Source: Parcubacteria bacterium C7867-004 | GTDB lineage: Bacteria > Patescibacteria > Paceibacteria > UBA9973 > UBA2103 | NCBI GenBank assembly: GCA_001189075.1 | Contig: LFCN01000006.1 | Coordinates: forward strand, 248,001 to 312,000 | Direction: 5' to 3' | Length of the DNA stretch: 64,000 nt | In this document: in pieces, positions 18,045 to 26,241 of the stretch | Layout: each line of letters starts with the position of its first letter | How positions within the stretch are numbered: position 1 is the first letter of the stretch | Position numbers and translations under genes: made by a program | The notes under the pieces: model-generated | Seen by the model: only the letters and a program-made list of their open reading frames with translations | Databases searched by the model: none | What the model was told of the DNA's origin: nothing

Positions 18045-18095
18045 CGGTTGCAGCCATAAGCGGCCTAGTTCTTAGGCCATTTACGGCTGCAACCG
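18045..18095 (+). other. Nested hairpin leader upstream of the module
   Basis: CGGTTGCAGCC (18045-18055) pairs perfectly with GGCTGCAACCG (18085-18095). Inside it GGCCTA (18062-18067) pairs with TAGGCC (18073-18078). A further small hairpin GAGGC-GAT-GCCTC lies near 18140. It could be an RNA control element or a DNA cruciform; no known riboswitch class is recognised. Confidence 0.55.
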
Positions 18096-18197
18096 ACCCA
18101 ACCCATCATGATGGTGGACGGACAACAGCTCGTGTTGAGGCGATGCCTCGATGCAGATCACCTTTCCACCATCAGCAAATCTCAAGGAGACACCCTC

Positions 18198-19709
18198 ATG
18201 CGCATGCCGTTCAAGCGTCAGACCGCAACGACTGCCACGACCGACGAGAACGGGCTTGAGACTCTCAATCCCGCGCTCCTTCTGGAGGGCGAGATTGAGA
18301 CCGAGATCGGGCGGGCGCATGCCCTCGCGGTCACGTTCAAGCCCGGAGAAGAACTCCAACCCTTCCTCAGACAGATCATCGGGCGCGTCGCTCGCATGCA
18401 CGTGGACTACAACAAGCGTGCGACGAGCACCCTGCAGGCTATCGCCGGCAGGTTCGTGGTCCTCAAGACCCAACTCGACCAGCCGGTCGAAACCGAGGCA
18501 GCGAAGTCTCGCGCGGAACTCACCAAAAGGATCGAGAACCACGTGAGGGATCGCGTTCGTCGGAAACTGAAGATCGCCAGCTCCCTCAAGGGACAACGTG
18601 AAGACGAGCGCAAGCTCGCCATCGGCATCTTCGGTGATCCGGAACTCTCGGCTCAAAAGCCGAGCCGGCTGAAAGACGTGGCCGCCTTCCTCATCAGCCT
18701 CTTCGTTGGAGCGGGTCTCGACCTGTCCCTCAACCTGGAGTTGATGAGCTTCGGCTCCACCTTCGCCGTCGCGATCTCCATGTCGCTGCTGATCTCGCTG
18801 ATCGGTGCGACCTTGGCGCATTTCGCCTCCCGGTCCATCAGGACCTGGAAGTGCCATCGCCAAGCCCTCGCCGCCTTCAGCCGGGAATTCCCGGATGGGA
18901 AGGACTTCAAGACTGGGAAAGAGGTCTTCGTGTTGCCGCTGCCGCCCGGCTTCGCGCCGATGGCAAGCGTCACGCACGGCGGCCTCATCCTGCTCGCTGC
19001 CGCTCTTGTCTGGGTTCGCCTGGACATCATGCGGGACCAGCCCGGCGCGAATGCCATCGGCCTCTTCGCGACCTTCCTGGTGATCGGCACCTGGTTCGTC
19101 CAGTACCTCTTTGAAGCGTTCATGTCGGGCATCGAACACGCCCGGCTCCGTGAGCTTCATGAGATGCAGGAGAACCTGGGCGGTCTCGAAGAGGAACACC
19201 TTTCCCTCAGCGAGATCGACGGCACCGACGAGTTCATGGTCAAGATCGGCCAAGAGGTCTCGGACTACGAAGAAGCCGCCGTGACCCGCGCGAAAGCGCT
19301 GGCAGAGACGGCGGAAAAGCTCACTCGCGAGCGTAACGAGTTCGATCGTTTGTTGGCGGAGTTCCAGGCATCTCATGCCTGGTTCACCGCCGCTGCGACG
19401 GATGTGGCCGAGGTTTTCCTGGCCGACGTCGCGGGCTCCAAGACTGCTCCGAGTGCGCTTAAGCCCAACGATCTCAGTACGATGATCGTGGGCGTGCTCC
19501 CGGAACCCGTCAAGGCTGTGGCTGATTTCGACAAGATCTTCGCCTTCGATGTCCCGCAAGACGGGGCGTCGGAGGAACCGGTCGACGTCGAGACTATCGT
19601 CCTCAGCTTCGCGGACGCTTTCGAGGCTCGTGAACGTTCGCGACAAGAAAAAGAAGCTGAGCGGGCTCGAGTCGAAGAGGCGCAAGCCTTCCTCGCCAAG
19701 ACCAACTGA
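18198..19709 (+). CDS. Membrane/coiled-coil protein of unknown function (module gene 1)
   Basis: 503 aa from the ATG at 18198, chosen because an AAGGAG SD site lies 8 nt upstream. A helical charged N-terminal part (to residue ~150) is followed by two pairs of membrane segments (residues ~155-210 and ~255-320). A long acidic, helix-rich C-terminal half (to ~503) reads as coiled coil (ETAEKLTRERNEFDRLL). Base and codon use (many GCC, CTC, AAG, GTC) look different from the flanking genes. The next gene, 29 nt downstream, is an anchored vWA-like protein, so the two probably act together at the membrane. No family recognised. Confidence 0.7.
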   Translation: MRMPFKRQTATTATTDENGLETLNPALLLEGEIETEIGRAHALAVTFKPGEELQPFLRQIIGRVARMHVDYNKRATSTLQAIAGRFVVLKTQLDQPVETEAAKSRAELTKRIENHVRDRVRRKLKIASSLKGQREDERKLAIGIFGDPELSAQKPSRLKDVAAFLISLFVGAGLDLSLNLELMSFGSTFAVAISMSLLISLIGATLAHFASRSIRTWKCHRQALAAFSREFPDGKDFKTGKEVFVLPLPPGFAPMASVTHGGLILLAAALVWVRLDIMRDQPGANAIGLFATFLVIGTWFVQYLFEAFMSGIEHARLRELHEMQENLGGLEEEHLSLSEIDGTDEFMVKIGQEVSDYEEAAVTRAKALAETAEKLTRERNEFDRLLAEFQASHAWFTAAATDVAEVFLADVAGSKTAPSALKPNDLSTMIVGVLPEPVKAVADFDKIFAFDVPQDGASEEPVDVETIVLSFADAFEARERSRQEKEAERARVEEAQAFLAKTN

Positions 19710-19738
19710 GCTACAACACCTTCAGGAAAGTTACTGAC

Positions 19739-20824
19739 ATGAAACGCCAAGCTGTCACGCCCACGCCGAAGGCCGGGCAAAAGTCCGCATCGCGCGGATT
19801 CAGTATCTGGTGGATCGTCGGCGCGGTGGGAGCGTTCATCGCCCTCATCGCCCTGATCTCCGTCTTCGTCTTCGGGCGATCGGAGTTCATGCCGCAGACG
19901 GACACCTACACCTTCGCGCGCGACCTGTCCATCGACAACGGCCAGAAGATCGATCCCGCCACGTTCAAGGACACGACGGGAAAGATCACGCTCGCCGAGG
20001 TCTTCACGGACAACAAGGCGCTGAGCTACTACGGCGCCGACGACAAGGGTCAAGACGGAGTGGGCCTCACGGTCCGCTTCGTCACGACGGTGGGCGGCAG
20101 GCCGGTCCCTGGTGGGGACAAGGCCTTCAGCCTTCCGGGCTGGAAGAGCCGAAACGAGAACGGGGTCAACAACCCCGTTCGTCGCGCGTTCGCGAAAGAG
20201 AAGCAGGGCGAGTTCCACTCGCTCGTCGGCTCCTTCGCCGCGTCCGTTTCTCTCGATCGTCTCGCAGTCGTGGTGGTCGACACCACGAGCGGGGTGAGCG
20301 AGGACATGGCCCGCCGGGTCAACACCACGGTCAACGGGATCTGCAAGGATCCCGATACTGTGGTCCGGCTGCACCTCATCTCGAGCGAGTCCTACCAGGG
20401 CGGCGCTCGCGAATGGCGGTGTCGGATCCTGTCTTCGGGCGAGATCGACGCGGTGATCGCAAGCCAAGGGGCCAACGCCTCCGGCGTGCTCAAGAGCCTC
20501 CGGGCTATCACCGAGTCGGTCTCGAACGAGGTCGCGGAGAACCCGCGGTCGCTGGTCACGGTCCATGTCTTCACCGACGGGATCGAGAACTACGACGGCT
20601 GGGACTTCTACAAGGCCCAGCGCCCGATGATCGAAGACCAGTCCAACTGGTCCAAGGTCGATGAGCGGTTCGGTCTCGCCAGCTTCAAGCTGCAAGGGGT
20701 GAGGTTCGTCCTCCACCCCACGCCGCAACCGCCGGAGCATCAGGCGCTGATGGGGCATGCACTCGCGTACCTGGCCGACAGGCTGGAGAACGCGGGCGCG
20801 AAGGTCCAAAAGCTCGACTTCTAG
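19739..20824 (+). CDS. Membrane-anchored vWA-like protein (module gene 2)
   Basis: 361 aa: a basic N-terminus, one membrane helix (residues ~21-43), then an extracytoplasmic domain. LAVVVVDTTSGVSEDMARRV resembles the first strand and metal-site loop of a von Willebrand A domain, although the DxSxS metal motif is imperfect. LVTVHVFTDGIENYD matches the later vWA strand with TDG. The domain is followed by FKLQGVRFVLHPTPQPPEHQ. An SD-like AGGAAAG lies upstream. Same composition as module gene 1. Specific function unknown; a binding or scaffold role is inferred from the fold only. Confidence 0.65.
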   Translation: MKRQAVTPTPKAGQKSASRGFSIWWIVGAVGAFIALIALISVFVFGRSEFMPQTDTYTFARDLSIDNGQKIDPATFKDTTGKITLAEVFTDNKALSYYGADDKGQDGVGLTVRFVTTVGGRPVPGGDKAFSLPGWKSRNENGVNNPVRRAFAKEKQGEFHSLVGSFAASVSLDRLAVVVVDTTSGVSEDMARRVNTTVNGICKDPDTVVRLHLISSESYQGGAREWRCRILSSGEIDAVIASQGANASGVLKSLRAITESVSNEVAENPRSLVTVHVFTDGIENYDGWDFYKAQRPMIEDQSNWSKVDERFGLASFKLQGVRFVLHPTPQPPEHQALMGHALAYLADRLENAGAKVQKLDF

Positions 20825-20860
20825 TCGGGCCAACGACGGTACTACCCTCTATTGTACTTG

Positions 20861-20900
20861 CGCCCCCTGGACCACAACGGTTCCGGGGGCGTTTTCTTTT
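20861..20900 (+). terminator. Intrinsic terminator closing the two-gene module
   Basis: CGCCCCC...GGGGGCG stem followed by TTTTCTTTT. It marks the right border of the module before native-looking genes resume. Confidence 0.85.
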
Positions 20901-20938
20901 ATACAGCCGTTGAGTATGCCTTTCGGTATACTGGATAG

Positions 20939-21397
20939 ATGCAAACGGATTCTCCTCACGGTACGGGATTCGATCCGGATTTCCGGCCGGATCTGACGCC
21001 CGCGCAAATGCTCGCGCTCGGCGTGTTCGGCGGCGCGTATTTTGATAACGAATCGACAGACGAATATCCGAAGGAATGGTTCAAGGATGCAAAGATCTCG
21101 GATCATGGCCCCGATAAGAGCCTGAACTATTTCGGTGTCGATGCGTCGCAGTCGAGAGAGGAGTGGATACGCAAAGGATGGATACGCGATCAGGATCCGC
21201 TCGGGTGGTTCCAGTGGTACTGCCGGTATTATCTCGGTCGCCGCTCAGAGGATGATGCGCGTCAGATCAAGCGCTGGCGTCAGATGGTCCGTCATGCGGC
21301 GCAGGTGAAGTACGGATGTCGCGCAGGAGACGCAACCTGCAGGCCCAAGCAGCGTCAGGCGCTGTTACACTGGGCCTATGACTCACGCAGGATCTGA
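20939..21397 (+). CDS. Conserved hypothetical protein (GRRSxxDxRQIxRW type)
   Basis: 152-aa soluble protein. Recurrent features are LGVFGGAYFDN near residue 30, aromatic-rich PLGWFQWYCRYYLGRR and a basic RQIKRWRQMVRH segment, a pattern I associate with conserved hypothetical proteins. TATACT ends 6 nt before the ATG (leaderless). The 3' end overlaps the PAP2 gene by 20 nt. Function unknown. Confidence 0.7.
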   Translation: MQTDSPHGTGFDPDFRPDLTPAQMLALGVFGGAYFDNESTDEYPKEWFKDAKISDHGPDKSLNYFGVDASQSREEWIRKGWIRDQDPLGWFQWYCRYYLGRRSEDDARQIKRWRQMVRHAAQVKYGCRAGDATCRPKQRQALLHWAYDSRRI

Positions 21398-22022
21398 TCG
21401 ATTCAAGTACGGCTGGCTCACGCTCACGCTCACGCTCACGCTCAGTCTCGTATCGTCAGCAGCGTTCCTCGCGCTCGCGCTTATCGAATACTACGCCCAC
21501 GATCTTCCGCAAGCGGTAGATTCCTTAGTCGCTACTATGATCGGTCCCTTACGTACGGTCGGACTCATAGAGGTATTCCTCACCATAACTACGCTCGGGA
21601 ACACGCTCTCGATAGTGCTCGTCGCGCTTGCTTCCGCATTCTTCCTGCGTAAGAGCCCGCACGTTGTCGAACGTCTCGCGTTCGTGCTCATCGGAAGCAC
21701 GCTTGTCGTAAACATCGTGAAGATCGCGATATCCCGCGTACGACCGGAAACACTCATATGGTTCGATCCGCTGCTTACGTATTCCTTTCCGAGCGGGCAC
21801 GCGGCAGCAAGCATGGCGCTGTACGGGTCCTTGGCGATCATATCCGCACGCTTGCTGAGGGGCTGGAAACGCACACTCGCTGTTATCCTCTGCGTCCTCA
21901 TCATCCTCGGGGTAGGCACAAGCCGGGTGGTGCTCAGCGCACATTTCTTCACGGATGTAATCGGTGGATACCTGCTTGGTATCGCGTTCGTAGCCTTGGC
22001 GTTCTCGTTTAGGAGCCGCTAG
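21378..22022 (+). CDS. PAP2-superfamily membrane phosphatase
   Basis: 214 aa with about six membrane helices. All three PAP2 motifs are present: KIAISRVRP (KX6RP), PSGHAAAS, and SRVVLSAHFFTD (SRX5HX3D). It likely dephosphorylates undecaprenyl pyrophosphate or phosphatidic acid on the outer face of the membrane. TACACT lies 6 nt upstream of the ATG. The C-terminus overlaps the convergent DedA gene by 14 nt. Confidence 0.92.
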   Translation: MTHAGSDRFKYGWLTLTLTLTLSLVSSAAFLALALIEYYAHDLPQAVDSLVATMIGPLRTVGLIEVFLTITTLGNTLSIVLVALASAFFLRKSPHVVERLAFVLIGSTLVVNIVKIAISRVRPETLIWFDPLLTYSFPSGHAAASMALYGSLAIISARLLRGWKRTLAVILCVLIILGVGTSRVVLSAHFFTDVIGGYLLGIAFVALAFSFRSR

Positions 22023-22656
22023 CGGGACCCTGCTTCTGGGCTTCTTCGGCTTTCTTGTCTTGCCGATGGTTCCAGTATTCGAATGCGAGCGGAAGGAATG
22101 AGAGTACGATGATCAATCCGATGATAGGAAGGAGGTAGTGCTCGCTTTGTGGAAAGGATCTTCCGAGGAAGTACCCGAGTGTCGTCACGCCCGTTCCCCA
22201 GAGCAATGCGCCGATGACGTTGTAGGTGATGAAGGTGCGGTACTGCATCGAGCCGATGCCGGCGAGTATCGGGACGAATGAGCGCACGGCCGGTATGAAG
22301 CGGGCAAGGACAACCGCACGCACGCCATACTTCTCATAGAACTCCTCGGTGCGCTTCACATGCTTCTCCTTGATGAAGAAGGAGTCGGGTCGTCCGAGGT
22401 ATTTCTTGCCAAGCACGCTTCCGAGCCAGTACCCAGCGCTGTCGCCGAGTATCGCTGCAATGGTAACGACCACCACGAGCGGCACGATAGGGAACCATCC
22501 TTGGGACGCGAGGAAGCCGGCGGTAAACAGGAGGCTCTCTCCGGGAAAGACGAATCCGAACGGCATGCCACTCTCGCAAAAGACGATAATGAAAAGGCCT
22601 ACTAATCCCGCGCTCTGGACCAGGTGCGGCAGTGAGATACCGATAGCATCAAGCAT
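22009..22656 (-). CDS. DedA/VTT-family membrane protein
   Basis: 215 aa from the ATG at 22656, chosen because a TATACT box lies 8 nt upstream on this strand; a longer form would start inside that promoter. Family marks: FCESGMPFGFVFPGESLLF, GDSAGYWLG and the FARF-like VVLARFIPAVRSFVPILAG with conserved Arg and Pro. DedA proteins support undecaprenyl-phosphate and lipid flipping. The neighbouring PAP2 phosphatase points to the same lipid-carrier recycling. Confidence 0.92.
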   Translation of the reverse strand: MLDAIGISLPHLVQSAGLVGLFIIVFCESGMPFGFVFPGESLLFTAGFLASQGWFPIVPLVVVVTIAAILGDSAGYWLGSVLGKKYLGRPDSFFIKEKHVKRTEEFYEKYGVRAVVLARFIPAVRSFVPILAGIGSMQYRTFITYNVIGALLWGTGVTTLGYFLGRSFPQSEHYLLPIIGLIIVLSFLPLAFEYWNHRQDKKAEEAQKQGPASGS

Positions 22657-22664
22657 TTCATCCC

Positions 22665-22672
22665 AGTATACT
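22665..22672. promoter_or_regulatory. Palindromic -10 box shared by two divergent leaderless genes
   Basis: AGTATACT is self-complementary, so it reads TATACT on both strands. It ends 6 nt before the plus-strand metallopeptidase ATG and 8 nt before the minus-strand DedA ATG. Confidence 0.6.
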
Positions 22673-22678
22673 GCCCCC

Positions 22679-23089
22679 ATGAACGAACGGGAATTCGAGC
22701 AGATCGCGATAGAGGAGTGGAAGCGGGTGCCGGACCGATTTAAGGGGAAGATACAGAATCTCGCACTCCTTATCGAAGACGAGCCAGACCAGGAGGTGCG
22801 AGAACTGGAAGCGCTCGAAGAGGGCGAGACGCTGCTCGGTCTCTATCGCGGCGTCCCGCTCACCGAACGGGGAAGCGAGTACGGCATCGGCATGACGCTG
22901 CCCGATACGATAACGCTGTACCGGCTTCCAATTATAGAGGAGGCGGAGGAGATGGATCGCGCGTTCAGGGATGCGGTGCGCATTGTTGTCCGCGAGACCA
23001 TATGGCACGAAGTAGGGCACTACTTCGGTCATGGGGAAGAATCGATCAATGAGCGGGAGGATGATGGGACCAATCGGTTCGAGTCCTAA
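22679..23089 (+). CDS. Minimal zincin-like metallopeptidase family protein
   Basis: 136-aa cytoplasmic protein of the metallopeptidase family resembling PF06262. The N-terminal helix REFEQIAIEEWKRVP, LLGLYRGVPLTERG, DTITLYRLPI and the zinc motif IWHEVGHYFGHGEE (HExxHxxG) are all typical. It ends soon after the motif with a slightly irregular tail (NRFES). Substrate unknown. Directly downstream begins the foreign-looking ATPase gene. Confidence 0.85.
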   Translation: MNEREFEQIAIEEWKRVPDRFKGKIQNLALLIEDEPDQEVRELEALEEGETLLGLYRGVPLTERGSEYGIGMTLPDTITLYRLPIIEEAEEMDRAFRDAVRIVVRETIWHEVGHYFGHGEESINEREDDGTNRFES

Positions 23090-23209
23090 TCTCCCAGCTT
23101 GGCACAAGGTGACGCCTTGACAGCTCCAATCGCGGTCGCGTTGCGAATTTAGCATGTCGGTACATAATTCGAGCGAGCCCGCAGGGGCGGTTACGTCGGG
23201 CTACTCACT

Positions 23210-25507
23210 ATGATTTCTAAGATAAATCGCGTCAGAAAACTCGGACTCGTCTTCGCTGACTTCTCATGGTCAGCGGTAGTCCCCGCGTTTCGAGCCTTCA
23301 ATCTGGTCTATGGCTGGAACGGCTGCGGAAAAACGACGCTCACCCGCCTGTTCGACATGATCGCGCGCGGCGACGCTGGCGAGGTGGAATACGAAGTTGA
23401 AGATGTAAGCGGGGCCGCTTTCAGGTCAGCAGATCAATTCCCCACGCCGATACGCGTCTTCAATCAGGACTACGTCCAGAGCAATGTCCGAGTCCTGGAG
23501 TCGTCAGCGAACACAATCTCCGTACTGTTGGGCGCAGAGAACAAGGAACTCGCGACCCAGATTGAAGCTGACGAGCGCCTCCTGAACGGCTTGCCAGGTG
23601 ACGGCGACAAAATCGGGAAGGTTCGCGAACTGCGCGGGTACACCGAAAAGAAGATCCGCAAGGAAAAGGGTAACGACACCGCCTTCACCGACATCGCCAA
23701 GACCATCGGAGCGGCGATTGTCGGTAGCGGCGCGGCATCTCGCACCTATCGGGCTCCGGATGCGAAGAAGGACTTCTCTAGCATAAAAGCGCCCGCGCTC
23801 CTCTCGGACGAGGAGCGGGAACGGCACATTCTGGCGCTCAAGCAGGAGATGCTGCCCGAGGTGGAGCCAGTCCAGGCCCCTTCCTTGGACTTTAACGGCA
23901 AAGAGGCCTCAGTCCTCGAGGTCCTCGCCGCGCTTTCCGACCGCGCGGCCGCGCTCTGCATCGAAACGGTCGAGAGCGAAACGGTCCGCAAGCTAATAGG
24001 GCATCCCGACATCGCAGCCTGGGTTGAGGCGGGCCTCCATCTTCACAACGAGCATTCGTCGAAGAGTTGTGAATTCTGCGGCAACGAAATCCCAAAGGAC
24101 CGCTTGGCCCAGCTTGCGCGCCACTTCAGCGAGGCCGATCGACGCCTGAAGGCGGACGTTGAGGCTGTCGTGGTGCAGCTCCGCGACGTGCATCGCCTCC
24201 TTACGGCCGTTCCGGTGCCCGATGCTGCGCGCCTATACCGCGAGCTTCAGGCGGACTTCGCCGAGAAGCGGTTGCTGGTTGAGGATGCCCGAACCAACCT
24301 GCTGGCACAGGTAACGGCGGTCGGGAAGGCGCTTCAAGAAAAGAAGTTGCGCACGACAGAAGCCGTCGAGCTAGGCGCAGGGGTGGACGTGAGGCCGCTC
24401 GCCGATGCGATCGAGACGGCGAACGCCGTGATCGAAATGCACAACCGGAGATCCAAGGACTTCATGGCGGTGCAGAGAAAGTCAGTGGGCGCGATCAAGG
24501 TGCACTATCTCAGCACCATCTTCGACGATGTGACGCGGCGAAACGGCGAGATTGCAGAACTCGTAACAGGCCTCGCGCGGCGGTCCGTGGAGATCGATGA
24601 AATTCGCGCTCGGGTCGCAGCAGCACGGGCCAAGATCTCCTCCGCTCATGCGGCATGCGAGCAGATCAACGAAGGCCTTAGGACCTTCTTGGGGCGCGAC
24701 GAGCTGCGCTTTGTACCTGAGGAGCGCGAAGCCGACGGGGACGGCCAGGCCGCGGGTACTGTGTTGGGTTATCGGATCATGCGGGGCGACGAGCCGGCGG
24801 TTTATCTCAGCGAAGGGGAGAAGACAGCACTCGGGTTCGTGTACTTCGTTGTGCACCTCAACGACGGTCAGTTCCCTAAGCGGGATGGAATCGTCGTTAT
24901 CGATGACCCGATCTCAAGCCTCGACTCGAACTCTCTCTACCAAGCGTTCAGCTTCCTCAAGAATGCTGTGGCGGGTTGCCAGCAGGTCTTCGTGCTCACT
25001 CACAATTTTGACTTTCTCAAGCTCCTCCTGAATTGGCGTAAACGGGATGGAGGTGCCGGATACTACATGATCAAGAACCATATCGAAGCCGACGAACGAC
25101 GTGCCTCGATTGTCGAAATGGACAAGGAGCTTCGGCAGTACGAGAGCGAGTACCATTACCTGTTCAAGCGCCTGAAGGAGATGCGGACGGAGCAGGACGG
25201 CACAATCATGCGCGCCTATCCGGTGCCGAACATCGCGCGCAAGGTTTGGGACACGTTCCTCACCTTCCAAGTTCCGAACGGCGAGAGTCAATATCAGAAG
25301 ATGAAGTACCTCAAGACGCAGGACTATTCAGCCGAAAAGCTCGACGCCATATATAAGTTTACGAACGATCAGTCCCACATCACCGGTGCGGGCTTTGATC
25401 CCGCTCTGGTCCCTGAGACACAGAAGGTTCTGGCCGAGTTGTTCGAGATGATGGAGCAGATCGCGCCCGAGCATTTCCGGATTCTCGACCGCGCTACGGC
25501 TGTCTAG
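23210..25507 (+). CDS. AAA_13 / RloC-like ABC ATPase with zinc-hook-type CxxC
   Basis: 765-aa ABC/SMC-type ATPase. Walker A GWNGCGKTTL (residues 35-44) and the VFNQDYVQSNV segment are typical of AAA_13 proteins. A central coiled coil carries SCEFCGNEI (Cys287/Cys290), matching the zinc-hook turn of RloC. The signature YLSEGEK, Walker B GIVVIDDPISSLD and the THNFDF switch His follow. RloC and PrrC relatives cut tRNA or DNA during phage infection. A nuclease domain is not evident here, so defence is only inferred. Codon use differs from native neighbours, and a decayed coding remnant follows. Confidence 0.8.
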   Translation: MISKINRVRKLGLVFADFSWSAVVPAFRAFNLVYGWNGCGKTTLTRLFDMIARGDAGEVEYEVEDVSGAAFRSADQFPTPIRVFNQDYVQSNVRVLESSANTISVLLGAENKELATQIEADERLLNGLPGDGDKIGKVRELRGYTEKKIRKEKGNDTAFTDIAKTIGAAIVGSGAASRTYRAPDAKKDFSSIKAPALLSDEERERHILALKQEMLPEVEPVQAPSLDFNGKEASVLEVLAALSDRAAALCIETVESETVRKLIGHPDIAAWVEAGLHLHNEHSSKSCEFCGNEIPKDRLAQLARHFSEADRRLKADVEAVVVQLRDVHRLLTAVPVPDAARLYRELQADFAEKRLLVEDARTNLLAQVTAVGKALQEKKLRTTEAVELGAGVDVRPLADAIETANAVIEMHNRRSKDFMAVQRKSVGAIKVHYLSTIFDDVTRRNGEIAELVTGLARRSVEIDEIRARVAAARAKISSAHAACEQINEGLRTFLGRDELRFVPEEREADGDGQAAGTVLGYRIMRGDEPAVYLSEGEKTALGFVYFVVHLNDGQFPKRDGIVVIDDPISSLDSNSLYQAFSFLKNAVAGCQQVFVLTHNFDFLKLLLNWRKRDGGAGYYMIKNHIEADERRASIVEMDKELRQYESEYHYLFKRLKEMRTEQDGTIMRAYPVPNIARKVWDTFLTFQVPNGESQYQKMKYLKTQDYSAEKLDAIYKFTNDQSHITGAGFDPALVPETQKVLAELFEMMEQIAPEHFRILDRATAV

Positions 25508-25556
25508 CCCGTCGCGGCAGCGCAATCGGAGACCGTGGAGTAGGACGACAGCATCC

Positions 25557-25763
25557 TTCAGGCGCATCGTCTGGTGCCGCTACGACACCAGGAAGTGGAC
25601 GTAGGGACGTTAGGACTTTCTATGCGGCCTCGTGTGCCGTATCGCGCCGTCGACGAACGACCAACCCGGCAAGATCAAGCTGATCTCGATGGGTTTCGTC
25701 GGCCGCGATTTCTTCAACAGTCCGCTTCAATTCAGCTTCAAGGGTTTGAACTTCGTCGCGTAG
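25557..25763 (+). pseudogene. Decayed coding remnant downstream of the ATPase
   Basis: One frame reads FRRIVWCRYDTRKWT, stop, two codons, stop, then a protein-like stretch ending PGKIKLISMGFVGRD... ...FKGLNFVA and a stop. The amino-acid content is protein-like, but two in-frame stops and no start make it a likely truncated gene. It fills most of the 25508-25823 gap; the rest is the terminator of the first cassette gene. Original function not recognised. Confidence 0.4.
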
Positions 25764-25793
25764 CCCCAGCCTGTGATTTTATAAAAAGAAAAG

Positions 25794-25814
25794 AGCCGAT
25801 GTGTTACATCAGCT
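25794..25814 (-). terminator. Terminator of the last cassette gene
   Basis: Stem AGCCGATGT / ACATCAGCT (one wobble) with a 3-nt loop. On the minus strand it is followed by TCTTTTCTTTTT. Confidence 0.85.
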
Positions 25815-25823
25815 TCACGTTTT

Positions 25824-26090
25824 CTAGACCGGCACCATGTCCACTTCTCCCATCGTAGACCTCACCGCATAGACGAGGCACTGGTCAGTGCAGGACTCGG
25901 GGTTGGCGGCGATGAACTCCTGCGCCTTTTCTATGGACGTGAAGGTTTCGAGCACACAGAGACCCATCACGATGTCGAGCAGCGGTGCATAGACCAGCCC
26001 ATCGCCCATTCCCATTTTCGGGGCAATGCGGCACAGCCAGGGATTCAGGGACGCGGTCGCGTTCTTCTTGATACAGAACTTATCGCTCAT
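25824..26090 (-). CDS. Cassette gene D: small hypothetical protein, 88 aa
   Basis: Starts at the ATG at 26090, which has a GGAGG SD site 7 nt upstream. The 88-aa product has no signal peptide or clear membrane helix and several Cys (FCIKKN, PWLCRIAP, GLCVLET, SCTDQC), plus a helical TSIEKAQEFIAANPES. No family recognised. It forms a self-contained unit with an ATGACA-16-TATAGT promoter, its own terminator and the repeat at 26151-26179 at its head. Confidence 0.65.
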   Translation of the reverse strand: MSDKFCIKKNATASLNPWLCRIAPKMGMGDGLVYAPLLDIVMGLCVLETFTSIEKAQEFIAANPESCTDQCLVYAVRSTMGEVDMVPV

Positions 26091-26118
26091 GTGAGCCTCC
26101 AAGGTGTCAGTCAGGGCG

Positions 26119-26146
26119 ACTATATCACCAATTCAAAGTTTGTCAT
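26119..26146 (-). promoter_or_regulatory. Promoter of cassette gene D
   Basis: Minus strand ATGACA-16-TATAGT between the repeat and the gene. Confidence 0.6.
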
Positions 26147-26150
26147 TGCA

Positions 26151-26179
26151 AAAAGGTTCCAACGTCGTACCAAACTCCC
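26151..26179 (-). repeat. Cassette repeat R1
   Basis: Minus-strand reading GGGAGTTTGGTACGACGTTG followed by GAACCTTTT. The core GGTACGACGTTGGAACC is identical to R2-R4; the outer end has diverged (GAGTTT in place of TGTCT). Confidence 0.85.
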
Positions 26180-26193
26180 AAACAAAAAAGATA

Positions 26194-26218
26194 GCCTCGC
26201 GCTATAAGAGCGCGAGGC
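26194..26218 (-). terminator. Terminator of cassette gene C
   Basis: 10-bp stem GCCTCGCGCT / AGCGCGAGGC with a 5-nt loop, followed on the minus strand by a T-run (CTTTTTTGTT). Confidence 0.88.
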
Positions 26219-26241
26219 CTAATCTATCTCGGGACTGGGAT

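Noticed and set aside
18081..20833. Long minus-strand reading frames (534 and 486 codons) opposite the two-gene module
   Set aside because: They are antisense shadows of codon-biased genes: the products are Arg/His/Glu-rich without recognisable domains, while the plus strand has SD sites, membrane helices and a vWA-like fold.
21415..21446. CTCACGCTCACGCTCACG tandem hexamer in the PAP2 gene as a phase-variable repeat
   Set aside because: It encodes a Leu-Thr repeat in the signal/first helix; hexamer units keep the frame, so it would not switch the gene on and off.
23068..23090. GGTTCGAGTCC at the end of the metallopeptidase gene as a possible attachment site
   Set aside because: It resembles a T-loop, but it encodes the end of the protein and has no matching copy on the other side of the ATPase locus.
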